Shown: positions 1-8,122, counted from the stretch's first letter. The stretch: DNA of 64,000 nucleotides from Pseudomonas sp. BGI-2 (GCF_004310295.1 NZ_SISB01000028.1:1-64000), one strand, 5' to 3'. Numbers and translations: made by a program. Notes: a model not told the origin generated them from the sequence alone.

Positions 1-49
1 AGATCGGATTGAGTTTGGTAACTTCTTGAAGGGCGTTTTGTAGGGACAT
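1..49 (-). CDS. Truncated hypothetical protein (5' end only)
   Basis: An ATG on the minus strand at 49 opens a frame reading MSLQNALQEVTKLNPI that runs off the left edge. Only 16 residues are visible, so no family can be named. No convincing ribosome-binding site precedes the ATG and an overlapping frame is also open, so this call is tentative. Confidence 0.3.
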   Translation of the reverse strand, partial: MSLQNALQEVTKLNPI

Positions 50-126
50 GAAGCGGGCTCATAAAAACATAAGCCCGTTTCTATTACTGCTGGGCGGGCA
101 AGTCAATTTCTTAACTGACTGGCATT

Positions 127-147
127 AGGGCAAGCCTCGCTCCTACA
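127..147. repeat. Solitary REP half-element
   Basis: The sequence GGGCAAGCCTCGCTCCTACA is one arm of the REP palindrome found intact elsewhere in the window (for example 2322-2413). No matching opposite arm is seen nearby, so this looks like a solo or decayed copy between the truncated left-edge gene and the DUF6482 gene. Confidence 0.5.
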
Positions 148-252
148 CGGTAAAGGCAAACAGACGGGCGGTGTCGTTTGTGGCTTGTACTTTGATGCAT
201 CAAGGCATATGCCTGTAAGTACCTTGGCTCGACACCGTATGAGGTGCCTTTC

Positions 253-564
253 ATGAACTTCGTTGAGTTGCGTGCTTATGCCATCGCCGGGAAAATCGAT
301 GAGCTGAACCTGATCTCCATGGAAGGCGGGATCTATCTGCTGGAGGCACGCATGCATGGCGCGGCGTATCCCTTGAGTGATGCCCGCGGGGAAATGTTTC
401 ACCTGCGCTCGGTCGAGCATGCGCGTGAAGTGCTTCACGATTTCCCCTCCTTGTCTTTTAACCTTGTACACACTTCTGTTCATGATGAGATGTGCGGGCT
501 GGTTTCCGGTGTAGAAGAAAGTCTGAAGGTGCCGATTGCCTTCCGTTCTGCCTGGCACCACTGA
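253..564 (+). CDS. DUF6482 family protein
   Basis: A 103-residue acidic cytoplasmic protein without signal peptide or membrane segment. The central stretch LISMEGGIYLLEARMHG followed by LRSVEHAREVL matches what I recall of DUF6482, a small Pseudomonas family of unknown function. ATG at 253 is preferred over the in-frame GTG at 244 because GAGG at 241-244 sits 8 nt before the ATG. It is followed after about 120 bp by fklB on the same strand. No function is assigned. Confidence 0.75.
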   Translation: MNFVELRAYAIAGKIDELNLISMEGGIYLLEARMHGAAYPLSDARGEMFHLRSVEHAREVLHDFPSLSFNLVHTSVHDEMCGLVSGVEESLKVPIAFRSAWHH

Positions 565-685
565 CACCTCTCATCAGCGCAACGACATCTGTGCTAGTCT
601 GCTGGCCCTTTTGGTTCCGGGCGCTCCGGAACGCGCTGTGCACGCACGGCAAGTTCCAGGGCCGTCCGCACAGCGGAGCAGTGTC

Positions 686-1303
686 ATGTCCGAAGTAAAT
701 CTGTCCACCGACGAAACCCGCGTCAGCTACGGTATTGGCCGTCAGCTGGGCGACCAACTGCGCGACAACCCGCCACCGGGCGTTAACCTGGACGCGATCC
801 TGGCGGGTCTGACCGACGCATTCGCCGGCAAGGAAAGCCGTGTGGGTCAGGAAGAAATGTCCGCAAGCTTCAAGGTGATCCGCGAAATCATGCAAGCTGA
901 AGCAGCAGCCAAAGCTGAAGCAGCTGCTGGCGAAGGCCTGGCATTCCTGGCTGAAAACGCCAAGCGTGACGGCATCACCACCTTGGCTTCCGGCCTGCAA
1001 TTCGAAGTGCTGACCTCCGGTGAAGGCGCCAAGCCAACCCGTGAAGATCAAGTGCGTACTCACTACCACGGCACCCTGATCGACGGCACTGTATTCGATA
1101 GCTCCTACGATCGTGGTCAGCCTGCAGAATTCCCGGTCGGCGGCGTGATCGCTGGCTGGACCGAAGCCCTGCAACTGATGAACGCCGGTAGCAAATGGCG
1201 TCTGTACGTGCCGAGCGAACTGGCTTACGGCGCTCAAGGCGTTGGCAGCATTCCACCGCACAGCGTACTGGTATTCGACGTCGAGCTGCTCGACGTTCTG
1301 TAA
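686..1303 (+). CDS. fklB: FKBP-type peptidyl-prolyl cis-trans isomerase FklB
   Basis: A 205-residue FKBP-family isomerase that catalyses cis-trans isomerisation of X-Pro bonds and acts as a folding helper. Residues 1 to about 105 form the helical dimerisation domain, including an Ala/Glu-rich helix (EAAAKAEAAAGEG). Residues about 115-205 are the FKBP domain, with the core strings HYHGTLIDGTVFDSS, GVIAGWTEAL and IPPHSVLVFDVELLDV. No signal peptide is seen, so it is probably cytoplasmic, like E. coli FklB. The frame is open further upstream, but ATG 686 follows a GGAG and starts the domain at the expected length. Confidence 0.93.
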   Translation: MSEVNLSTDETRVSYGIGRQLGDQLRDNPPPGVNLDAILAGLTDAFAGKESRVGQEEMSASFKVIREIMQAEAAAKAEAAAGEGLAFLAENAKRDGITTLASGLQFEVLTSGEGAKPTREDQVRTHYHGTLIDGTVFDSSYDRGQPAEFPVGGVIAGWTEALQLMNAGSKWRLYVPSELAYGAQGVGSIPPHSVLVFDVELLDVL

Positions 1304-1314
1304 GACCTTGATCT

Positions 1315-1421
1315 TGTAGGAGCGAACGGTGCGGCGATCCGACTTGCTCGCGAAGGCGGTGTGTCAGTCAACGATGATGTTGAATGTTATGGCCTCTTCG
1401 CGGGCAAGCCTCGCTCCTACA
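1315..1421. repeat. REP/BIME palindrome (long-arm variant)
   Basis: Inverted arms TGTAGGAGCGA and TCGCTCCTACA flank an inner pair TGCTCGCGAAGG / CTTCGCGGGCAAG. The left arm carries an extra CGGTGCGGCGATCCGA segment that also occurs at 23069-23122 and 56918-57037. The spacer contains the recurring GTCAGTC...ATGTTGAATGT string. It lies between fklB and the convergent Fur-box gene and may also help terminate both. Confidence 0.85.
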
Positions 1422-1437
1422 GGGTTTTGCGTCATCT

Positions 1438-1695
1438 TCATATTTCGATCTTGTGGTTCAGATCGCTTGTCGGGCGCAACGCCCGGGCATAGCAAAACAG
1501 AAACAGATTGCGCACCAGTTCCTTGAGCACTACCGGCTCGCTGGAACTCAAGCCGTTGACGTCCAGATCACCCTGATCCTGCAGCTCGTTCAAGGCTTCT
1601 TCTTCAAGCACCGCACAGACTTCCCCGGTTTCCCGATGCAGGATTCTGAGGTACGGGTGTGGGCGGTCCAGCCAGGCATCGATCAAATAAGTCAT
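1438..1695 (-). CDS. Small conserved hypothetical protein, predicted iron-repressed
   Basis: An 85-residue protein beginning MTYLIDAWLDRPHPYLRIL, with no signal peptide, membrane segment or metal-binding motif; acidic in the middle (VLEEEALNELQDQGDLDVNG). I do not recognise a domain. The start at 1695 is chosen because GGAG (1705-1708) lies 9 nt upstream; ATGs at 1704 and 1710 are poorly placed. A Fur box directly upstream (1722-1740) predicts expression under iron starvation. By position beside fklB and ispB it is probably the counterpart of P. aeruginosa PA4570, which I recall as iron-starvation induced; that link is inference. Confidence 0.75.
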   Translation of the reverse strand: MTYLIDAWLDRPHPYLRILHRETGEVCAVLEEEALNELQDQGDLDVNGLSSSEPVVLKELVRNLFLFCYARALRPTSDLNHKIEI

Positions 1696-1721
1696 GGGTC
1701 TCATCTCCATTGATGGGTTTC

Positions 1722-1740
1722 AATGAGAATAATTCTTATT
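1722..1740 (-). promoter_or_regulatory. Fur box
   Basis: AATGAGAATAATTCTTATT is a 19-bp palindrome (9-1-9) with one mismatched pair. It closely matches the Fur consensus GATAATGATAATCATTATC. It lies 27 bp upstream of the predicted start of the small gene at 1438-1695, a position where bound Fur would block transcription. Confidence 0.82.
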
Positions 1741-1901
1741 CATCAAATAGCAAGGGCCTATTGGCAGTTTGTGATTTTTTCGGGGTAAAGATTGCGTAAG
1801 GTCAAAACGACTGGCGTTTAGCTACTGCGAGGGATGGCTGGGCGACGCGGGGGAGGGTGAAGCACCATCCCACGCGCGGCGCGGGATGGAAGACAACCGA
1901 T

Positions 1902-2243
1902 TCAAACTTTTCTGACGAACTCGGATTTGAGCTTCATGGGGCCGATGCCGTCGATCTTGCAGTCGATGTCGTGATCGCCATCGCACAGGCGGATGTTCTT
2001 GACCTTGGTGCCGACCTTGACCACCAGCGACGTGCCTTTGACCTTCAGGTCCTTGATCACGGTGATGGTGTCGCCGTCCTGCAGGACGTTGCCGACCGAA
2101 TCCTTTTTCACGGTGTCATCGGAAGCCGCTTCGGCTTCGCCACTGGCGGACCACTCGTGGGCGCACTCAGGGCAGATCAGCTGCGCGCCGTCTTCATAGG
2201 TGTATTCGGAATTGCATTTTGGGCAGGGTGGCAACGTGCTCAC
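1902..2243 (-). CDS. yjdM: YjdM/PhnA family zinc-ribbon protein
   Basis: A 113-residue protein of the family formerly called PhnA. An N-terminal zinc ribbon (CPKCNSEY...CPECAHEW, residues 8-30) is followed by an acidic linker and a C-terminal SH3-like barrel (GDTITVIKDLKVKGTSLVVK, KIDGIGPMKLKSEFVRK). Despite the old name the family is not the phosphonoacetate hydrolase; its role is unknown. It is a single gene, convergent with nothing and separated from ispB by a REP element. Confidence 0.9.
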   Translation of the reverse strand: MSTLPPCPKCNSEYTYEDGAQLICPECAHEWSASGEAEAASDDTVKKDSVGNVLQDGDTITVIKDLKVKGTSLVVKVGTKVKNIRLCDGDHDIDCKIDGIGPMKLKSEFVRKV

Positions 2244-2321
2244 TAAAGCTCCTTGGATTCAGGATCGCTAAAAGTCGCACATTGTATAGGGTTTATACGG
2301 GGCAGGGGCGGCACATGATTT

Positions 2322-2413
2322 TGTAGGAGCGAGGCTTGCCCGCGAATGCGGTGTGTCAGTCCACATCGATATCGCCTGACACGCCGCTTTCGCGAGCAAG
2401 CTTCGCTCCTACA
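2322..2413. repeat. REP/BIME palindrome
   Basis: Outer arms TGTAGGAGCGAGGCTTGCCCGCGAA and TTCGCGAGCAAGCTTCGCTCCTACA are near-perfect inverse complements. The spacer contains GTGTGTCAGTCCACATCGATATC. It sits just 3' of ispB. Confidence 0.88.
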
Positions 2414-2423
2414 GGGCCGCGGG

Positions 2424-3392
2424 TTAATGCGTGCGGGCGACCGCGAATTCACTCAATTCAACCAATGCATCGCGATACTCACTGGCTGGCAGCGCATCGA
2501 GGCATTTGATCGCGCGGGCCACGTAATCACGGGCCAGTTGCGCGGTGTAATCCAGCGAACCGGACGCTTCCACTGCTTCGCGGATGCTTTCCAGGTCTTC
2601 GATCCCGCCTTTCTGGATCGCCTTGCGCACCAGTGCAGCCTGCTCCGGTGTACCTTCGCGCATGGTGTAGATCAGGGGCAGGGTCGGCTTGCCTTCGGCC
2701 AGGTCGTCACCGACGTTCTTGCCCAGGGTTTCCGCGTCGCCACGGTAGTCCAGCAGGTCGTCGACCAGTTGGAAGGCTACACCGAGGTGATCGCCAAACG
2801 TACGCAGGGCTTCGGCCTGTTGCGGCGTCGCTTCGCACAGGGCCGCCGCACTGTGGGTCGAGGCTTCGAAGAGCATCGCGGTTTTACCGCGGATGACTTC
2901 CATGTAGGTTTCTTCGGTGGTGCTGGCGTCACGAACCTTCGACAGCTGCAACACTTCGCCTTCGGCGATGATGCGAGTGGCTTGCGAAAGAATTTTCATC
3001 ACTGGCATGGAGCCCAGTTCGACCATCATCTCGAAGGAGCGTGAATACAGGAAGTCGCCCACCAGCACGCTCGGAGCGTTGCCCCACATGGCGTTGGCAG
3101 TCGAGCGGCCACGGCGCATGCCGGACATGTCGACCACGTCGTCGTGCAGCAGGGTGGCGGTGTGCAGGAACTCGATGGTTGCGGCCAGCAGACGCAGGTC
3201 ATCGCCTTCGCGACCCAGGGCCTTGCCACACAGCAACACTAGTAGAGGACGCAGGCGTTTACCGCCAGCCGAGGTAATGTAATCGCCGATTTTCGATACC
3301 AGCGGCACTCGGGAAGTCAGCTGCTTCTTGATGATGCCGTCGACGGCGCTAAAATCGTCCGCCACCGCGCGGTAGAAAGCTTGGGGTTGCAT
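2424..3392 (-). CDS. ispB: Octaprenyl/polyprenyl diphosphate synthase
   Basis: A 322-residue trans-prenyltransferase that extends farnesyl diphosphate with IPP to the long side chain of ubiquinone. Both Asp-rich motifs are present: LLHDDVVD (DDxxD at 84-88) followed by GMRRG, and LVDDLLD (DDxxD at 211-215). The GGKRLRP motif near residue 43-49 binds IPP. Length fits the family (E. coli IspB 323). It is divergent from rplU-rpmA, the usual gamma-proteobacterial arrangement. Chain length cannot be read from sequence; pseudomonads make ubiquinone-9. Confidence 0.95.
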   Translation of the reverse strand: MQPQAFYRAVADDFSAVDGIIKKQLTSRVPLVSKIGDYITSAGGKRLRPLLVLLCGKALGREGDDLRLLAATIEFLHTATLLHDDVVDMSGMRRGRSTANAMWGNAPSVLVGDFLYSRSFEMMVELGSMPVMKILSQATRIIAEGEVLQLSKVRDASTTEETYMEVIRGKTAMLFEASTHSAAALCEATPQQAEALRTFGDHLGVAFQLVDDLLDYRGDAETLGKNVGDDLAEGKPTLPLIYTMREGTPEQAALVRKAIQKGGIEDLESIREAVEASGSLDYTAQLARDYVARAIKCLDALPASEYRDALVELSEFAVARTH

Positions 3393-3471
3393 CAGCGACA
3401 GTTGCTCCAGAAGGGTTGCGCGGCATGCTAGGACCCACGTCGGCGGGTGTCAAGGCACGATGGACGGCCTC

Positions 3472-3500
3472 TTGCATCGCCCCGGCAGCTTGCGTACAAT
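3472..3500 (+). promoter_or_regulatory. Sigma-70 promoter for rplU-rpmA
   Basis: TTGCAT (3472-3477) and TACAAT (3495-3500) are separated by 17 bp, followed by a GC-rich discriminator (CGCGCACCCTG) typical of stringently controlled ribosomal genes. The predicted transcript would have a leader of about 125 nt before rplU. Confidence 0.7.
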
Positions 3501-3632
3501 CGCGCACCCTGAACTTCCTGGGCAGCACCTGCCTTACGCAATTGCAAACAGGCCTTCCAGCCTTATGCAGCCATGCCAGCCAATACCTCTTCTTATAAAG
3601 AGCTGGGTGAGCAGGATTATCGGAGAAATACC

Positions 3633-3947
3633 ATGTCGTACGCAGTAATTGTTACTGGTGGCAAGCAATACAAGGTCGCCCCAGGTGAATACCTGAAGAT
3701 CGAAAAACTGGAAATCGCTACCGGCGAATCCGTTACTTTTGATCGCGTTCTGTTGGTCGCCAATGGCGATGACGTGAACATCGGCGCTCCAGTTGTTGCC
3801 GGCGCTACCGTTGTGGCTGAAGTGATCTCCCAAGGTCGTCACGATAAAGTCCGCATCATCAAGTTCCGTCGTCGTAAGCACCACATGAAGCGTATGGGCC
3901 ACCGCCAGTGGTACACCGAGATCAAAATCACCGGTATTCAGGCTTAA
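3633..3947 (+). CDS. rplU: 50S ribosomal protein L21
   Basis: A 104-residue ribosomal protein of the large subunit that contacts 23S rRNA. The N-terminus SYAVIVTGGKQYKVAPGEYL and the basic block KFRRRKHHMKRMGHRQ are diagnostic. ATG at 3633 follows a GGAGAAATACC ribosome-binding region and gives the family length (103 in E. coli); the frame is open further upstream but that extension is not L21-like. It is co-transcribed with rpmA 34 bp downstream. Confidence 0.98.
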   Translation: MSYAVIVTGGKQYKVAPGEYLKIEKLEIATGESVTFDRVLLVANGDDVNIGAPVVAGATVVAEVISQGRHDKVRIIKFRRRKHHMKRMGHRQWYTEIKITGIQA

Positions 3948-3981
3948 TTTCAGCCTAATTCCTCACTAGGAGAATTGACTC

Positions 3982-4257
3982 ATGGCACACAAAAAAGCTG
4001 GTGGTAGTACCCGTAACGGTCGCGACTCAGAAGCCAAACGCCTTGGCGTGAAGATGTATGGCGGCCAGGTTATCATTCCGGGCAACATCATCGTGCGTCA
4101 GCGCGGCACCCAATTCCACGCCGGTTACGGTGTTGGCATGGGTAAAGATCACACTCTGTTCGCTAAAATCGACGGCGTGATCAAGTTCGAAGTAAAAGGC
4201 GCTTTCAACCGCCGTTACGTGAGCATTGTCCCGAAGACTGAAGTCGTCGCGGCATAA
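3982..4257 (+). CDS. rpmA: 50S ribosomal protein L27
   Basis: A 91-residue large-subunit protein whose N-terminal tail reaches the peptidyl-transferase centre. The start MAHKKAGGSTRNGRDSEAKR is the classic L27 N-terminus, with no cleavable extension as seen in Firmicutes. It has the AGGAG ribosome-binding site and is followed by a strong terminator, closing the rplU-rpmA operon. Confidence 0.98.
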   Translation: MAHKKAGGSTRNGRDSEAKRLGVKMYGGQVIIPGNIIVRQRGTQFHAGYGVGMGKDHTLFAKIDGVIKFEVKGAFNRRYVSIVPKTEVVAA

Positions 4258-4272
4258 TTACGTAGTTGCTGG

Positions 4273-4304
4273 AAAAGCCCTGTCTCGCGACGGGGCTTTT
4301 TCGT
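4273..4304 (+). terminator. Rho-independent terminator of rplU-rpmA
   Basis: AAAAGCCCTGTC, loop TCGC, GACGGGGCTTTT then TCG: a 12-bp stem with one G-T pair followed by T residues, 15 bp after the rpmA stop. Confidence 0.9.
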
Positions 4305-4450
4305 TTGTGGGGTGAGTCTCTTGCAAAGCTGTTTGTGATGGGCTCCAGCGCTGGATTTTCGGTCGTTGATTGAGGTCGCTGCGCTCATTTTTGCAAGAGT
4401 CTTATGTCTGGATTTTTTCGGCTCGTCCGTATGACGAGAGGCGTTTTGTT

Positions 4451-5674
4451 ATGAAGTTTGTTGATGAAGTATCGATTCGAGTAAAGGCCGGCGACGGCGG
4501 CAACGGTTGCATGAGCTTCCGTCGCGAGAAATTCATTGAAAACGGCGGCCCGAACGGCGGTGATGGTGGTGATGGCGGCTCGGTCTACATGATCGCCGAC
4601 GAAAACCTCAACACCCTGGTCGACTACCGTTACACCCGGCACTTCGATGCCGAGCGCGGTTCCAACGGCGGCAGCACCGACTGCACCGGCAAGAAAGGTG
4701 AAGAGCTGGTGCTGCGTGTTCCGGTGGGCACCACTGTCATCGATTCTGCCACTCAGGAAATCATCGGCGACCTGACCAAGGCCGGTCAGAAGCTGTTGGT
4801 TGCACATGGCGGCTGGCACGGTCTGGGTAATACCCGTTTCAAATCCAGTACCAACCGTGCTCCGCGTCAGACCACTCCGGGTAAGCCGGGTGAGGCGCGT
4901 GACCTGAAACTGGAAATGAAAGTGTTGGCTGATGTCGGCCTGCTGGGCTTGCCGAACGCCGGTAAAAGTACCTTCATTCGCTCGGTATCGGCCGCCAAGC
5001 CGAAAGTCGCCGACTACCCGTTCACCACGCTGGTGCCGAACCTGGGCGTGGTCAGCGTCGATCGTTGGAAGAGCTTCGTGGTCGCGGACATTCCGGGTCT
5101 GATCGAAGGCGCTTCCGATGGCGCGGGCCTGGGGATTCGCTTCCTCAAGCACTTGTCGCGTACCCGTTTGCTGCTACACCTCGTCGACATGGCGCCGTTG
5201 GATGACGCCAGCGCCCCGGATGCCGCTGAAGTGATCGTCAGCGAGCTGACCAAGTTCAGCCCGTCCCTGGCTGAGCGTGATCGCTGGTTGGTGCTGAACA
5301 AGTGCGACCAGATCCTTGAAGAAGAGCATGACGCTCGCGTCAAGGAGATCGTTGATCGCCTGGAATGGACCGGTCCGGTTTACGTGATCTCGGCCATTTC
5401 CAAGCTCGGTACCGAGCGTCTGTGTCACGACATCATGCGTTACATGGAGGATCGTGCTGACCGTCTGGCTAACGATCCGGCCTACAAAGAAGAGTTGGCC
5501 GAGCTCGATCAGCGCATCGAAGACGAAGCTCGTGCCCAGTTGCAGGCCTTGGATGACCAGCGTGCCCTGCGTCGCAGCGGCGTGAAGTCGGTCCATGACA
5601 TCGGCGACGATGATTGGGAGGAAGAAGATGTGGATGACGAAGACGGTCCGGAAATCATTTACGTGCGTGACTGA
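4451..5674 (+). CDS. obg: GTPase Obg/CgtA
   Basis: A 407-residue essential GTPase that binds the 50S subunit and links ribosome assembly to growth control. Residues 1-159 are the glycine-rich Obg fold (GDGGNGCMSFRREKF, GGPNGGDGGDGG). The G domain follows with G1 GLPNAGKS, switch DYPFTTL, G3 DIPGLIEGA, G4 NKCD and G5 SAISK. The C-terminal tail is very acidic (DDDWEEEDVDDEDG), as in other Pseudomonas Obg proteins. ATG 4451 is preferred over an upstream in-frame codon because GAGAGGCG precedes it and MKFVDEV is the family N-terminus. Confidence 0.97.
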   Translation: MKFVDEVSIRVKAGDGGNGCMSFRREKFIENGGPNGGDGGDGGSVYMIADENLNTLVDYRYTRHFDAERGSNGGSTDCTGKKGEELVLRVPVGTTVIDSATQEIIGDLTKAGQKLLVAHGGWHGLGNTRFKSSTNRAPRQTTPGKPGEARDLKLEMKVLADVGLLGLPNAGKSTFIRSVSAAKPKVADYPFTTLVPNLGVVSVDRWKSFVVADIPGLIEGASDGAGLGIRFLKHLSRTRLLLHLVDMAPLDDASAPDAAEVIVSELTKFSPSLAERDRWLVLNKCDQILEEEHDARVKEIVDRLEWTGPVYVISAISKLGTERLCHDIMRYMEDRADRLANDPAYKEELAELDQRIEDEARAQLQALDDQRALRRSGVKSVHDIGDDDWEEEDVDDEDGPEIIYVRD

Positions 5675-5692
5675 TCCGTTGCGATAAACTTG

Positions 5693-5716
5693 AACGCCGC
5701 TCAATCGAGCGGCGTT
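5693..5716 (+). terminator. Terminator after obg
   Basis: AACGCCGCTC, loop AATC, GAGCGGCGTT: a perfect 10-bp stem with a short T run, 18 bp after the obg stop. Confidence 0.75.
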
Positions 5717-5811
5717 TTAGTATCTGGAAATCGATCGTTGGTCAGTAATAGCCACGATTAACGTCACGGGCAGTGCCAGGTCGCGCTGTCCTCAAGCTAA
5801 GGTTGAAGATG

Positions 5812-6930
5812 ATGCGGAGCAAGGTGACAGGTGCGCAGCGTTGGGTCGTGAAGATCGGCAGCGCTTTGCTGACGGCGGACGGCAAGGGCCTGGATCGCGC
5901 GGCAATGGGTGTCTGGGTCGAGCAGATGGTGGCTTTGCATGAAGCTGGCGTCGAACTGGTGCTGGTGTCCTCCGGGGCGGTGGCGGCGGGGATGAGCCGT
6001 TTGGGCTGGACCGTACGACCCAGTGCGATGCACGAGCTGCAGGCTGCTGCCGCCATCGGTCAAATGGGTTTGGTGCAGGCCTGGGAGTCGAGCTTTGCCG
6101 AGCATGGCCGGCATACCGCGCAGATTCTCCTGACTCACGACGACTTGTCTGATCGCAAGCGCTACCTGAACGCCCGTAGCACCTTGCGTGCGCTGGTCGA
6201 GCTGAAAGTGATCCCGGTGATCAACGAAAACGACACCGTGGTCACCGACGAGATCCGTTTCGGCGACAACGACACCCTGGCGGCGCTGGTGGCCAACCTG
6301 GTCGAGGCGGATTTGCTGGTGATCCTCACCGATCGCGACGGCATGTTCGACGCTGATCCGCGCAACAACCCCAACGCAAACCTGATTTACGAAGCGCGCG
6401 CGGATGATCCGGCGCTGGATGCTGTTGCTGGCGGTACCGGTGGCGCATTGGGTCGTGGCGGTATGCAGACCAAATTGCGTGCTGCGCGCCTGGCGGCGCG
6501 CTCCGGTGCGCATACCATCATCGTCGGCGGGCGCATTGAGCGCGTGCTGGATCGTCTGAAGGCCGGTGAGCGCATCGGCACCCTGTTGTCGCCTGAGCGC
6601 GGCATGCTGGCGGCGCGCAAGCAATGGCTCGCCGGTCACCTGCAAACCCGTGGCACGCTGGTGTTGGACGCGGGCGCAGTGACGGCGCTGTCCCAGGGCA
6701 ACAAAAGTTTGTTGCCGGTTGGCGTCAAGCTGGTCCAGGGCAGCTTCCGTCGCGGCGAAATGGTGGTGTGCGTGGCGCCGGACGGTCGTGAGATCGCCCG
6801 GGGCCTGGCCAACTACAGCGCGCTGGAAGCACAAAAAATCATCGGTCAGTCGTCTGAGGCGATTGTCGGTCTGTTGGGTTACATGGCGGAGCCGGAACTG
6901 GTTCACCGCGATAACCTGATTCTGGTCTGA
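5812..6930 (+). CDS. proB: Glutamate 5-kinase
   Basis: A 372-residue enzyme that phosphorylates L-glutamate to glutamyl-5-phosphate, first step of proline synthesis and normally inhibited by proline. An amino-acid-kinase domain comes first (WVVKIGSALLT near 10-20, VSSGAVAAGM, INENDTV, FGDNDTLAALVA, LTDRDGMFDADPR). A PUA domain occupies about 275-372 (GTLVLDAGAVTALSQGNKSL). ATG 5812 (MRSKVTGAQRWVVKIGSALL) gives the family length; ATG 5809 and an upstream codon are alternatives. proA is not adjacent. Confidence 0.96.
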   Translation: MRSKVTGAQRWVVKIGSALLTADGKGLDRAAMGVWVEQMVALHEAGVELVLVSSGAVAAGMSRLGWTVRPSAMHELQAAAAIGQMGLVQAWESSFAEHGRHTAQILLTHDDLSDRKRYLNARSTLRALVELKVIPVINENDTVVTDEIRFGDNDTLAALVANLVEADLLVILTDRDGMFDADPRNNPNANLIYEARADDPALDAVAGGTGGALGRGGMQTKLRAARLAARSGAHTIIVGGRIERVLDRLKAGERIGTLLSPERGMLAARKQWLAGHLQTRGTLVLDAGAVTALSQGNKSLLPVGVKLVQGSFRRGEMVVCVAPDGREIARGLANYSALEAQKIIGQSSEAIVGLLGYMAEPELVHRDNLILV

Positions 6931-6942
6931 AGGAATATTTGA

Positions 6943-7407
6943 ATGCGTGTGGCAAAAGGATTGTTGGGCCTGCTGTTGGCAATGCCGCTGCTGGCCTCGG
7001 CCGAAGAGATTGGCCAGGTGTCGACGGTGTTTAAATTCGTCGGCCCGAACGACCGAATCGTCGTCGAGGCGTTTGATGACCCGAAGGTCGAGGGTGTGAC
7101 TTGTTACCTGTCGCGAGCCAAGACGGGCGGTGTGAAAGGGGGGTTGGGATTGGCGGAAGATCGCGCAGAAGCGTCTATCGCATGCCGCCAGGTTGGTCCG
7201 ATCAGCTTCAAGGGCGAGCTGAAGGATGGTGACGAGGTGTTCAAGGAGCGCACGTCGCTGGTGTTCAAGACCATGCAGGTGGTGCGCTTCCTCGACAAGA
7301 AGCGCAATACGCTGGTGTACCTGGTCTATAGCGATCGCTTGATCGAAGGCAGCCCGCAGAATGCGGTAACGGCGATTCCGATTTTGCCGTGGACACACGC
7401 TCAATAA
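6943..7407 (+). CDS. creA: CreA family protein
   Basis: A 154-residue secreted protein with a signal peptide (KGLLGLLLAMPLLASA, cleavage about residue 20). The mature part matches CreA, a conserved periplasmic protein of unknown function: EEIGQVSTVFKFVGPND, VEGVTCYLSRAKTGG, EASIACRQVGPI, NTLVYLVYSDRLIEGSP. It lies 12 bp after proB and is likely co-transcribed. A REP element follows. Confidence 0.92.
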   Translation: MRVAKGLLGLLLAMPLLASAEEIGQVSTVFKFVGPNDRIVVEAFDDPKVEGVTCYLSRAKTGGVKGGLGLAEDRAEASIACRQVGPISFKGELKDGDEVFKERTSLVFKTMQVVRFLDKKRNTLVYLVYSDRLIEGSPQNAVTAIPILPWTHAQ

Positions 7408-7435
7408 GTTAACAAAGATCAAAACTGTGGGAGTG

Positions 7436-7515
7436 AGCCTGCTCGCGATAGCGGTATAACAGTCGACATTAGTGTTGAATGTTAAACAGCTATCGCGAGC
7501 AGGCTCACTCCCACA
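7436..7515. repeat. REP/BIME palindrome, GTGGGAGTGAGCCTGCTCGCGATAGC class
   Basis: Arms TGTGGGAGTGAGCCTGCTCG and CGAGCAGGCTCACTCCCACA are perfect inverse complements. The spacer carries CAGTCGACATTAGTGTTGAATGT, itself shared with other copies. It belongs to the same subclass as 49294-49383 and lies between creA and the convergent rpsT. Confidence 0.88.
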
Positions 7516-7549
7516 TTTTTTTGTGTGTGTCTGCCAAATCACAGGCAAT

Positions 7550-7577
7550 AAAAAACCGACCCTGGGGTCGGTTTTTT
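7550..7577 (-). terminator. Terminator of rpsT
   Basis: AAAAAACCGACC, loop CTGG, GGTCGGTTTTTT forms a 12-bp stem that ends in T6 in the rpsT direction, 14 bp from its stop. It would also work on the plus strand for creA. Confidence 0.9.
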
Positions 7578-7591
7578 AACAAGCTTATCGC

Positions 7592-7870
7592 TTATGCGGC
7601 AACAGCAAGGTTCAGAGCCTTGACGTGACCGTTCAGGCGGCTCTTATGACGAGCTGCCTTGTTCTTGTGGATGATGCCTTTATCGGCCATACGGTCGATA
7701 ACTGGCACAGCCAGAACGTAAGCTGCTTGAGCTTTTTCAGCGTCTTTTGCGTCGATGGCCTTAACTACATTCTTGATGTAGGTACGAACCATGGAACGCA
7801 GGCTGGCGTTGTGGCTGCGACGCTTCTCAGCCTGTTTTGCACGTTTTTTGGCGGAAGGTGTGTTGGCCAC
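7592..7870 (-). CDS. rpsT: 30S ribosomal protein S20
   Basis: A 92-residue, very basic, all-helical ribosomal protein that binds 16S rRNA. The N-terminus ANTPSAKKRAKQAEKRRSHN and the internal KGIIHKNKAARHKSRLN are diagnostic. As in other gamma-proteobacteria it is divergent from murJ and monocistronic, with its own promoter (7924-7952) and terminator. Confidence 0.98.
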   Translation of the reverse strand: MANTPSAKKRAKQAEKRRSHNASLRSMVRTYIKNVVKAIDAKDAEKAQAAYVLAVPVIDRMADKGIIHKNKAARHKSRLNGHVKALNLAVAA

Positions 7871-7923
7871 CGTCGAGCTCCTCGAAAGACTTTTTAGGAA
7901 ATAGCAAACAAAATAGGCCGCGA

Positions 7924-7952
7924 ATCATGCCGATGAGTTGATGTCTTGTCAA
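7924..7952 (-). promoter_or_regulatory. Sigma-70 promoter of rpsT
   Basis: Read on the minus strand: TTGACA (7952-7947), a 17-bp spacer, then CATGAT (7929-7924), followed by GCGGCC. This matches a strong ribosomal-protein promoter about 50 bp upstream of the rpsT start. Confidence 0.75.
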
Positions 7953-8122
7953 GGGCGGTTGAGACGTTCCGCTAAGTGGTAGGTATAAAGAGGCGGGATA
8001 TTTATTTCCGGCGCTTGACCTGTAAACTCGCGAGCTTTGGCTCTGTGCTGCTGCGGCGCGGAGTATCGCATAAGTAGGCGCTTTGTTCGCCTGCTGTTTA
8101 TCGACAGGCACAAACTCTTTCA

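Noticed and set aside
244..252. GTG at 244 as the start of the DUF6482 gene
   Set aside because: GAGG at 241-244 is correctly spaced for ATG 253 and would overlap the GTG.
103..567. A 154-codon minus-strand frame over the DUF6482 gene
   Set aside because: No ribosome site and antisense to a conserved small gene with a good Shine-Dalgarno sequence.
5797..7548. A 583-codon minus-strand frame opposite proB and creA
   Set aside because: Antisense to two well-supported genes, runs through a REP element, and its product is rich in His/Gln/Arg as expected of a shadow frame.
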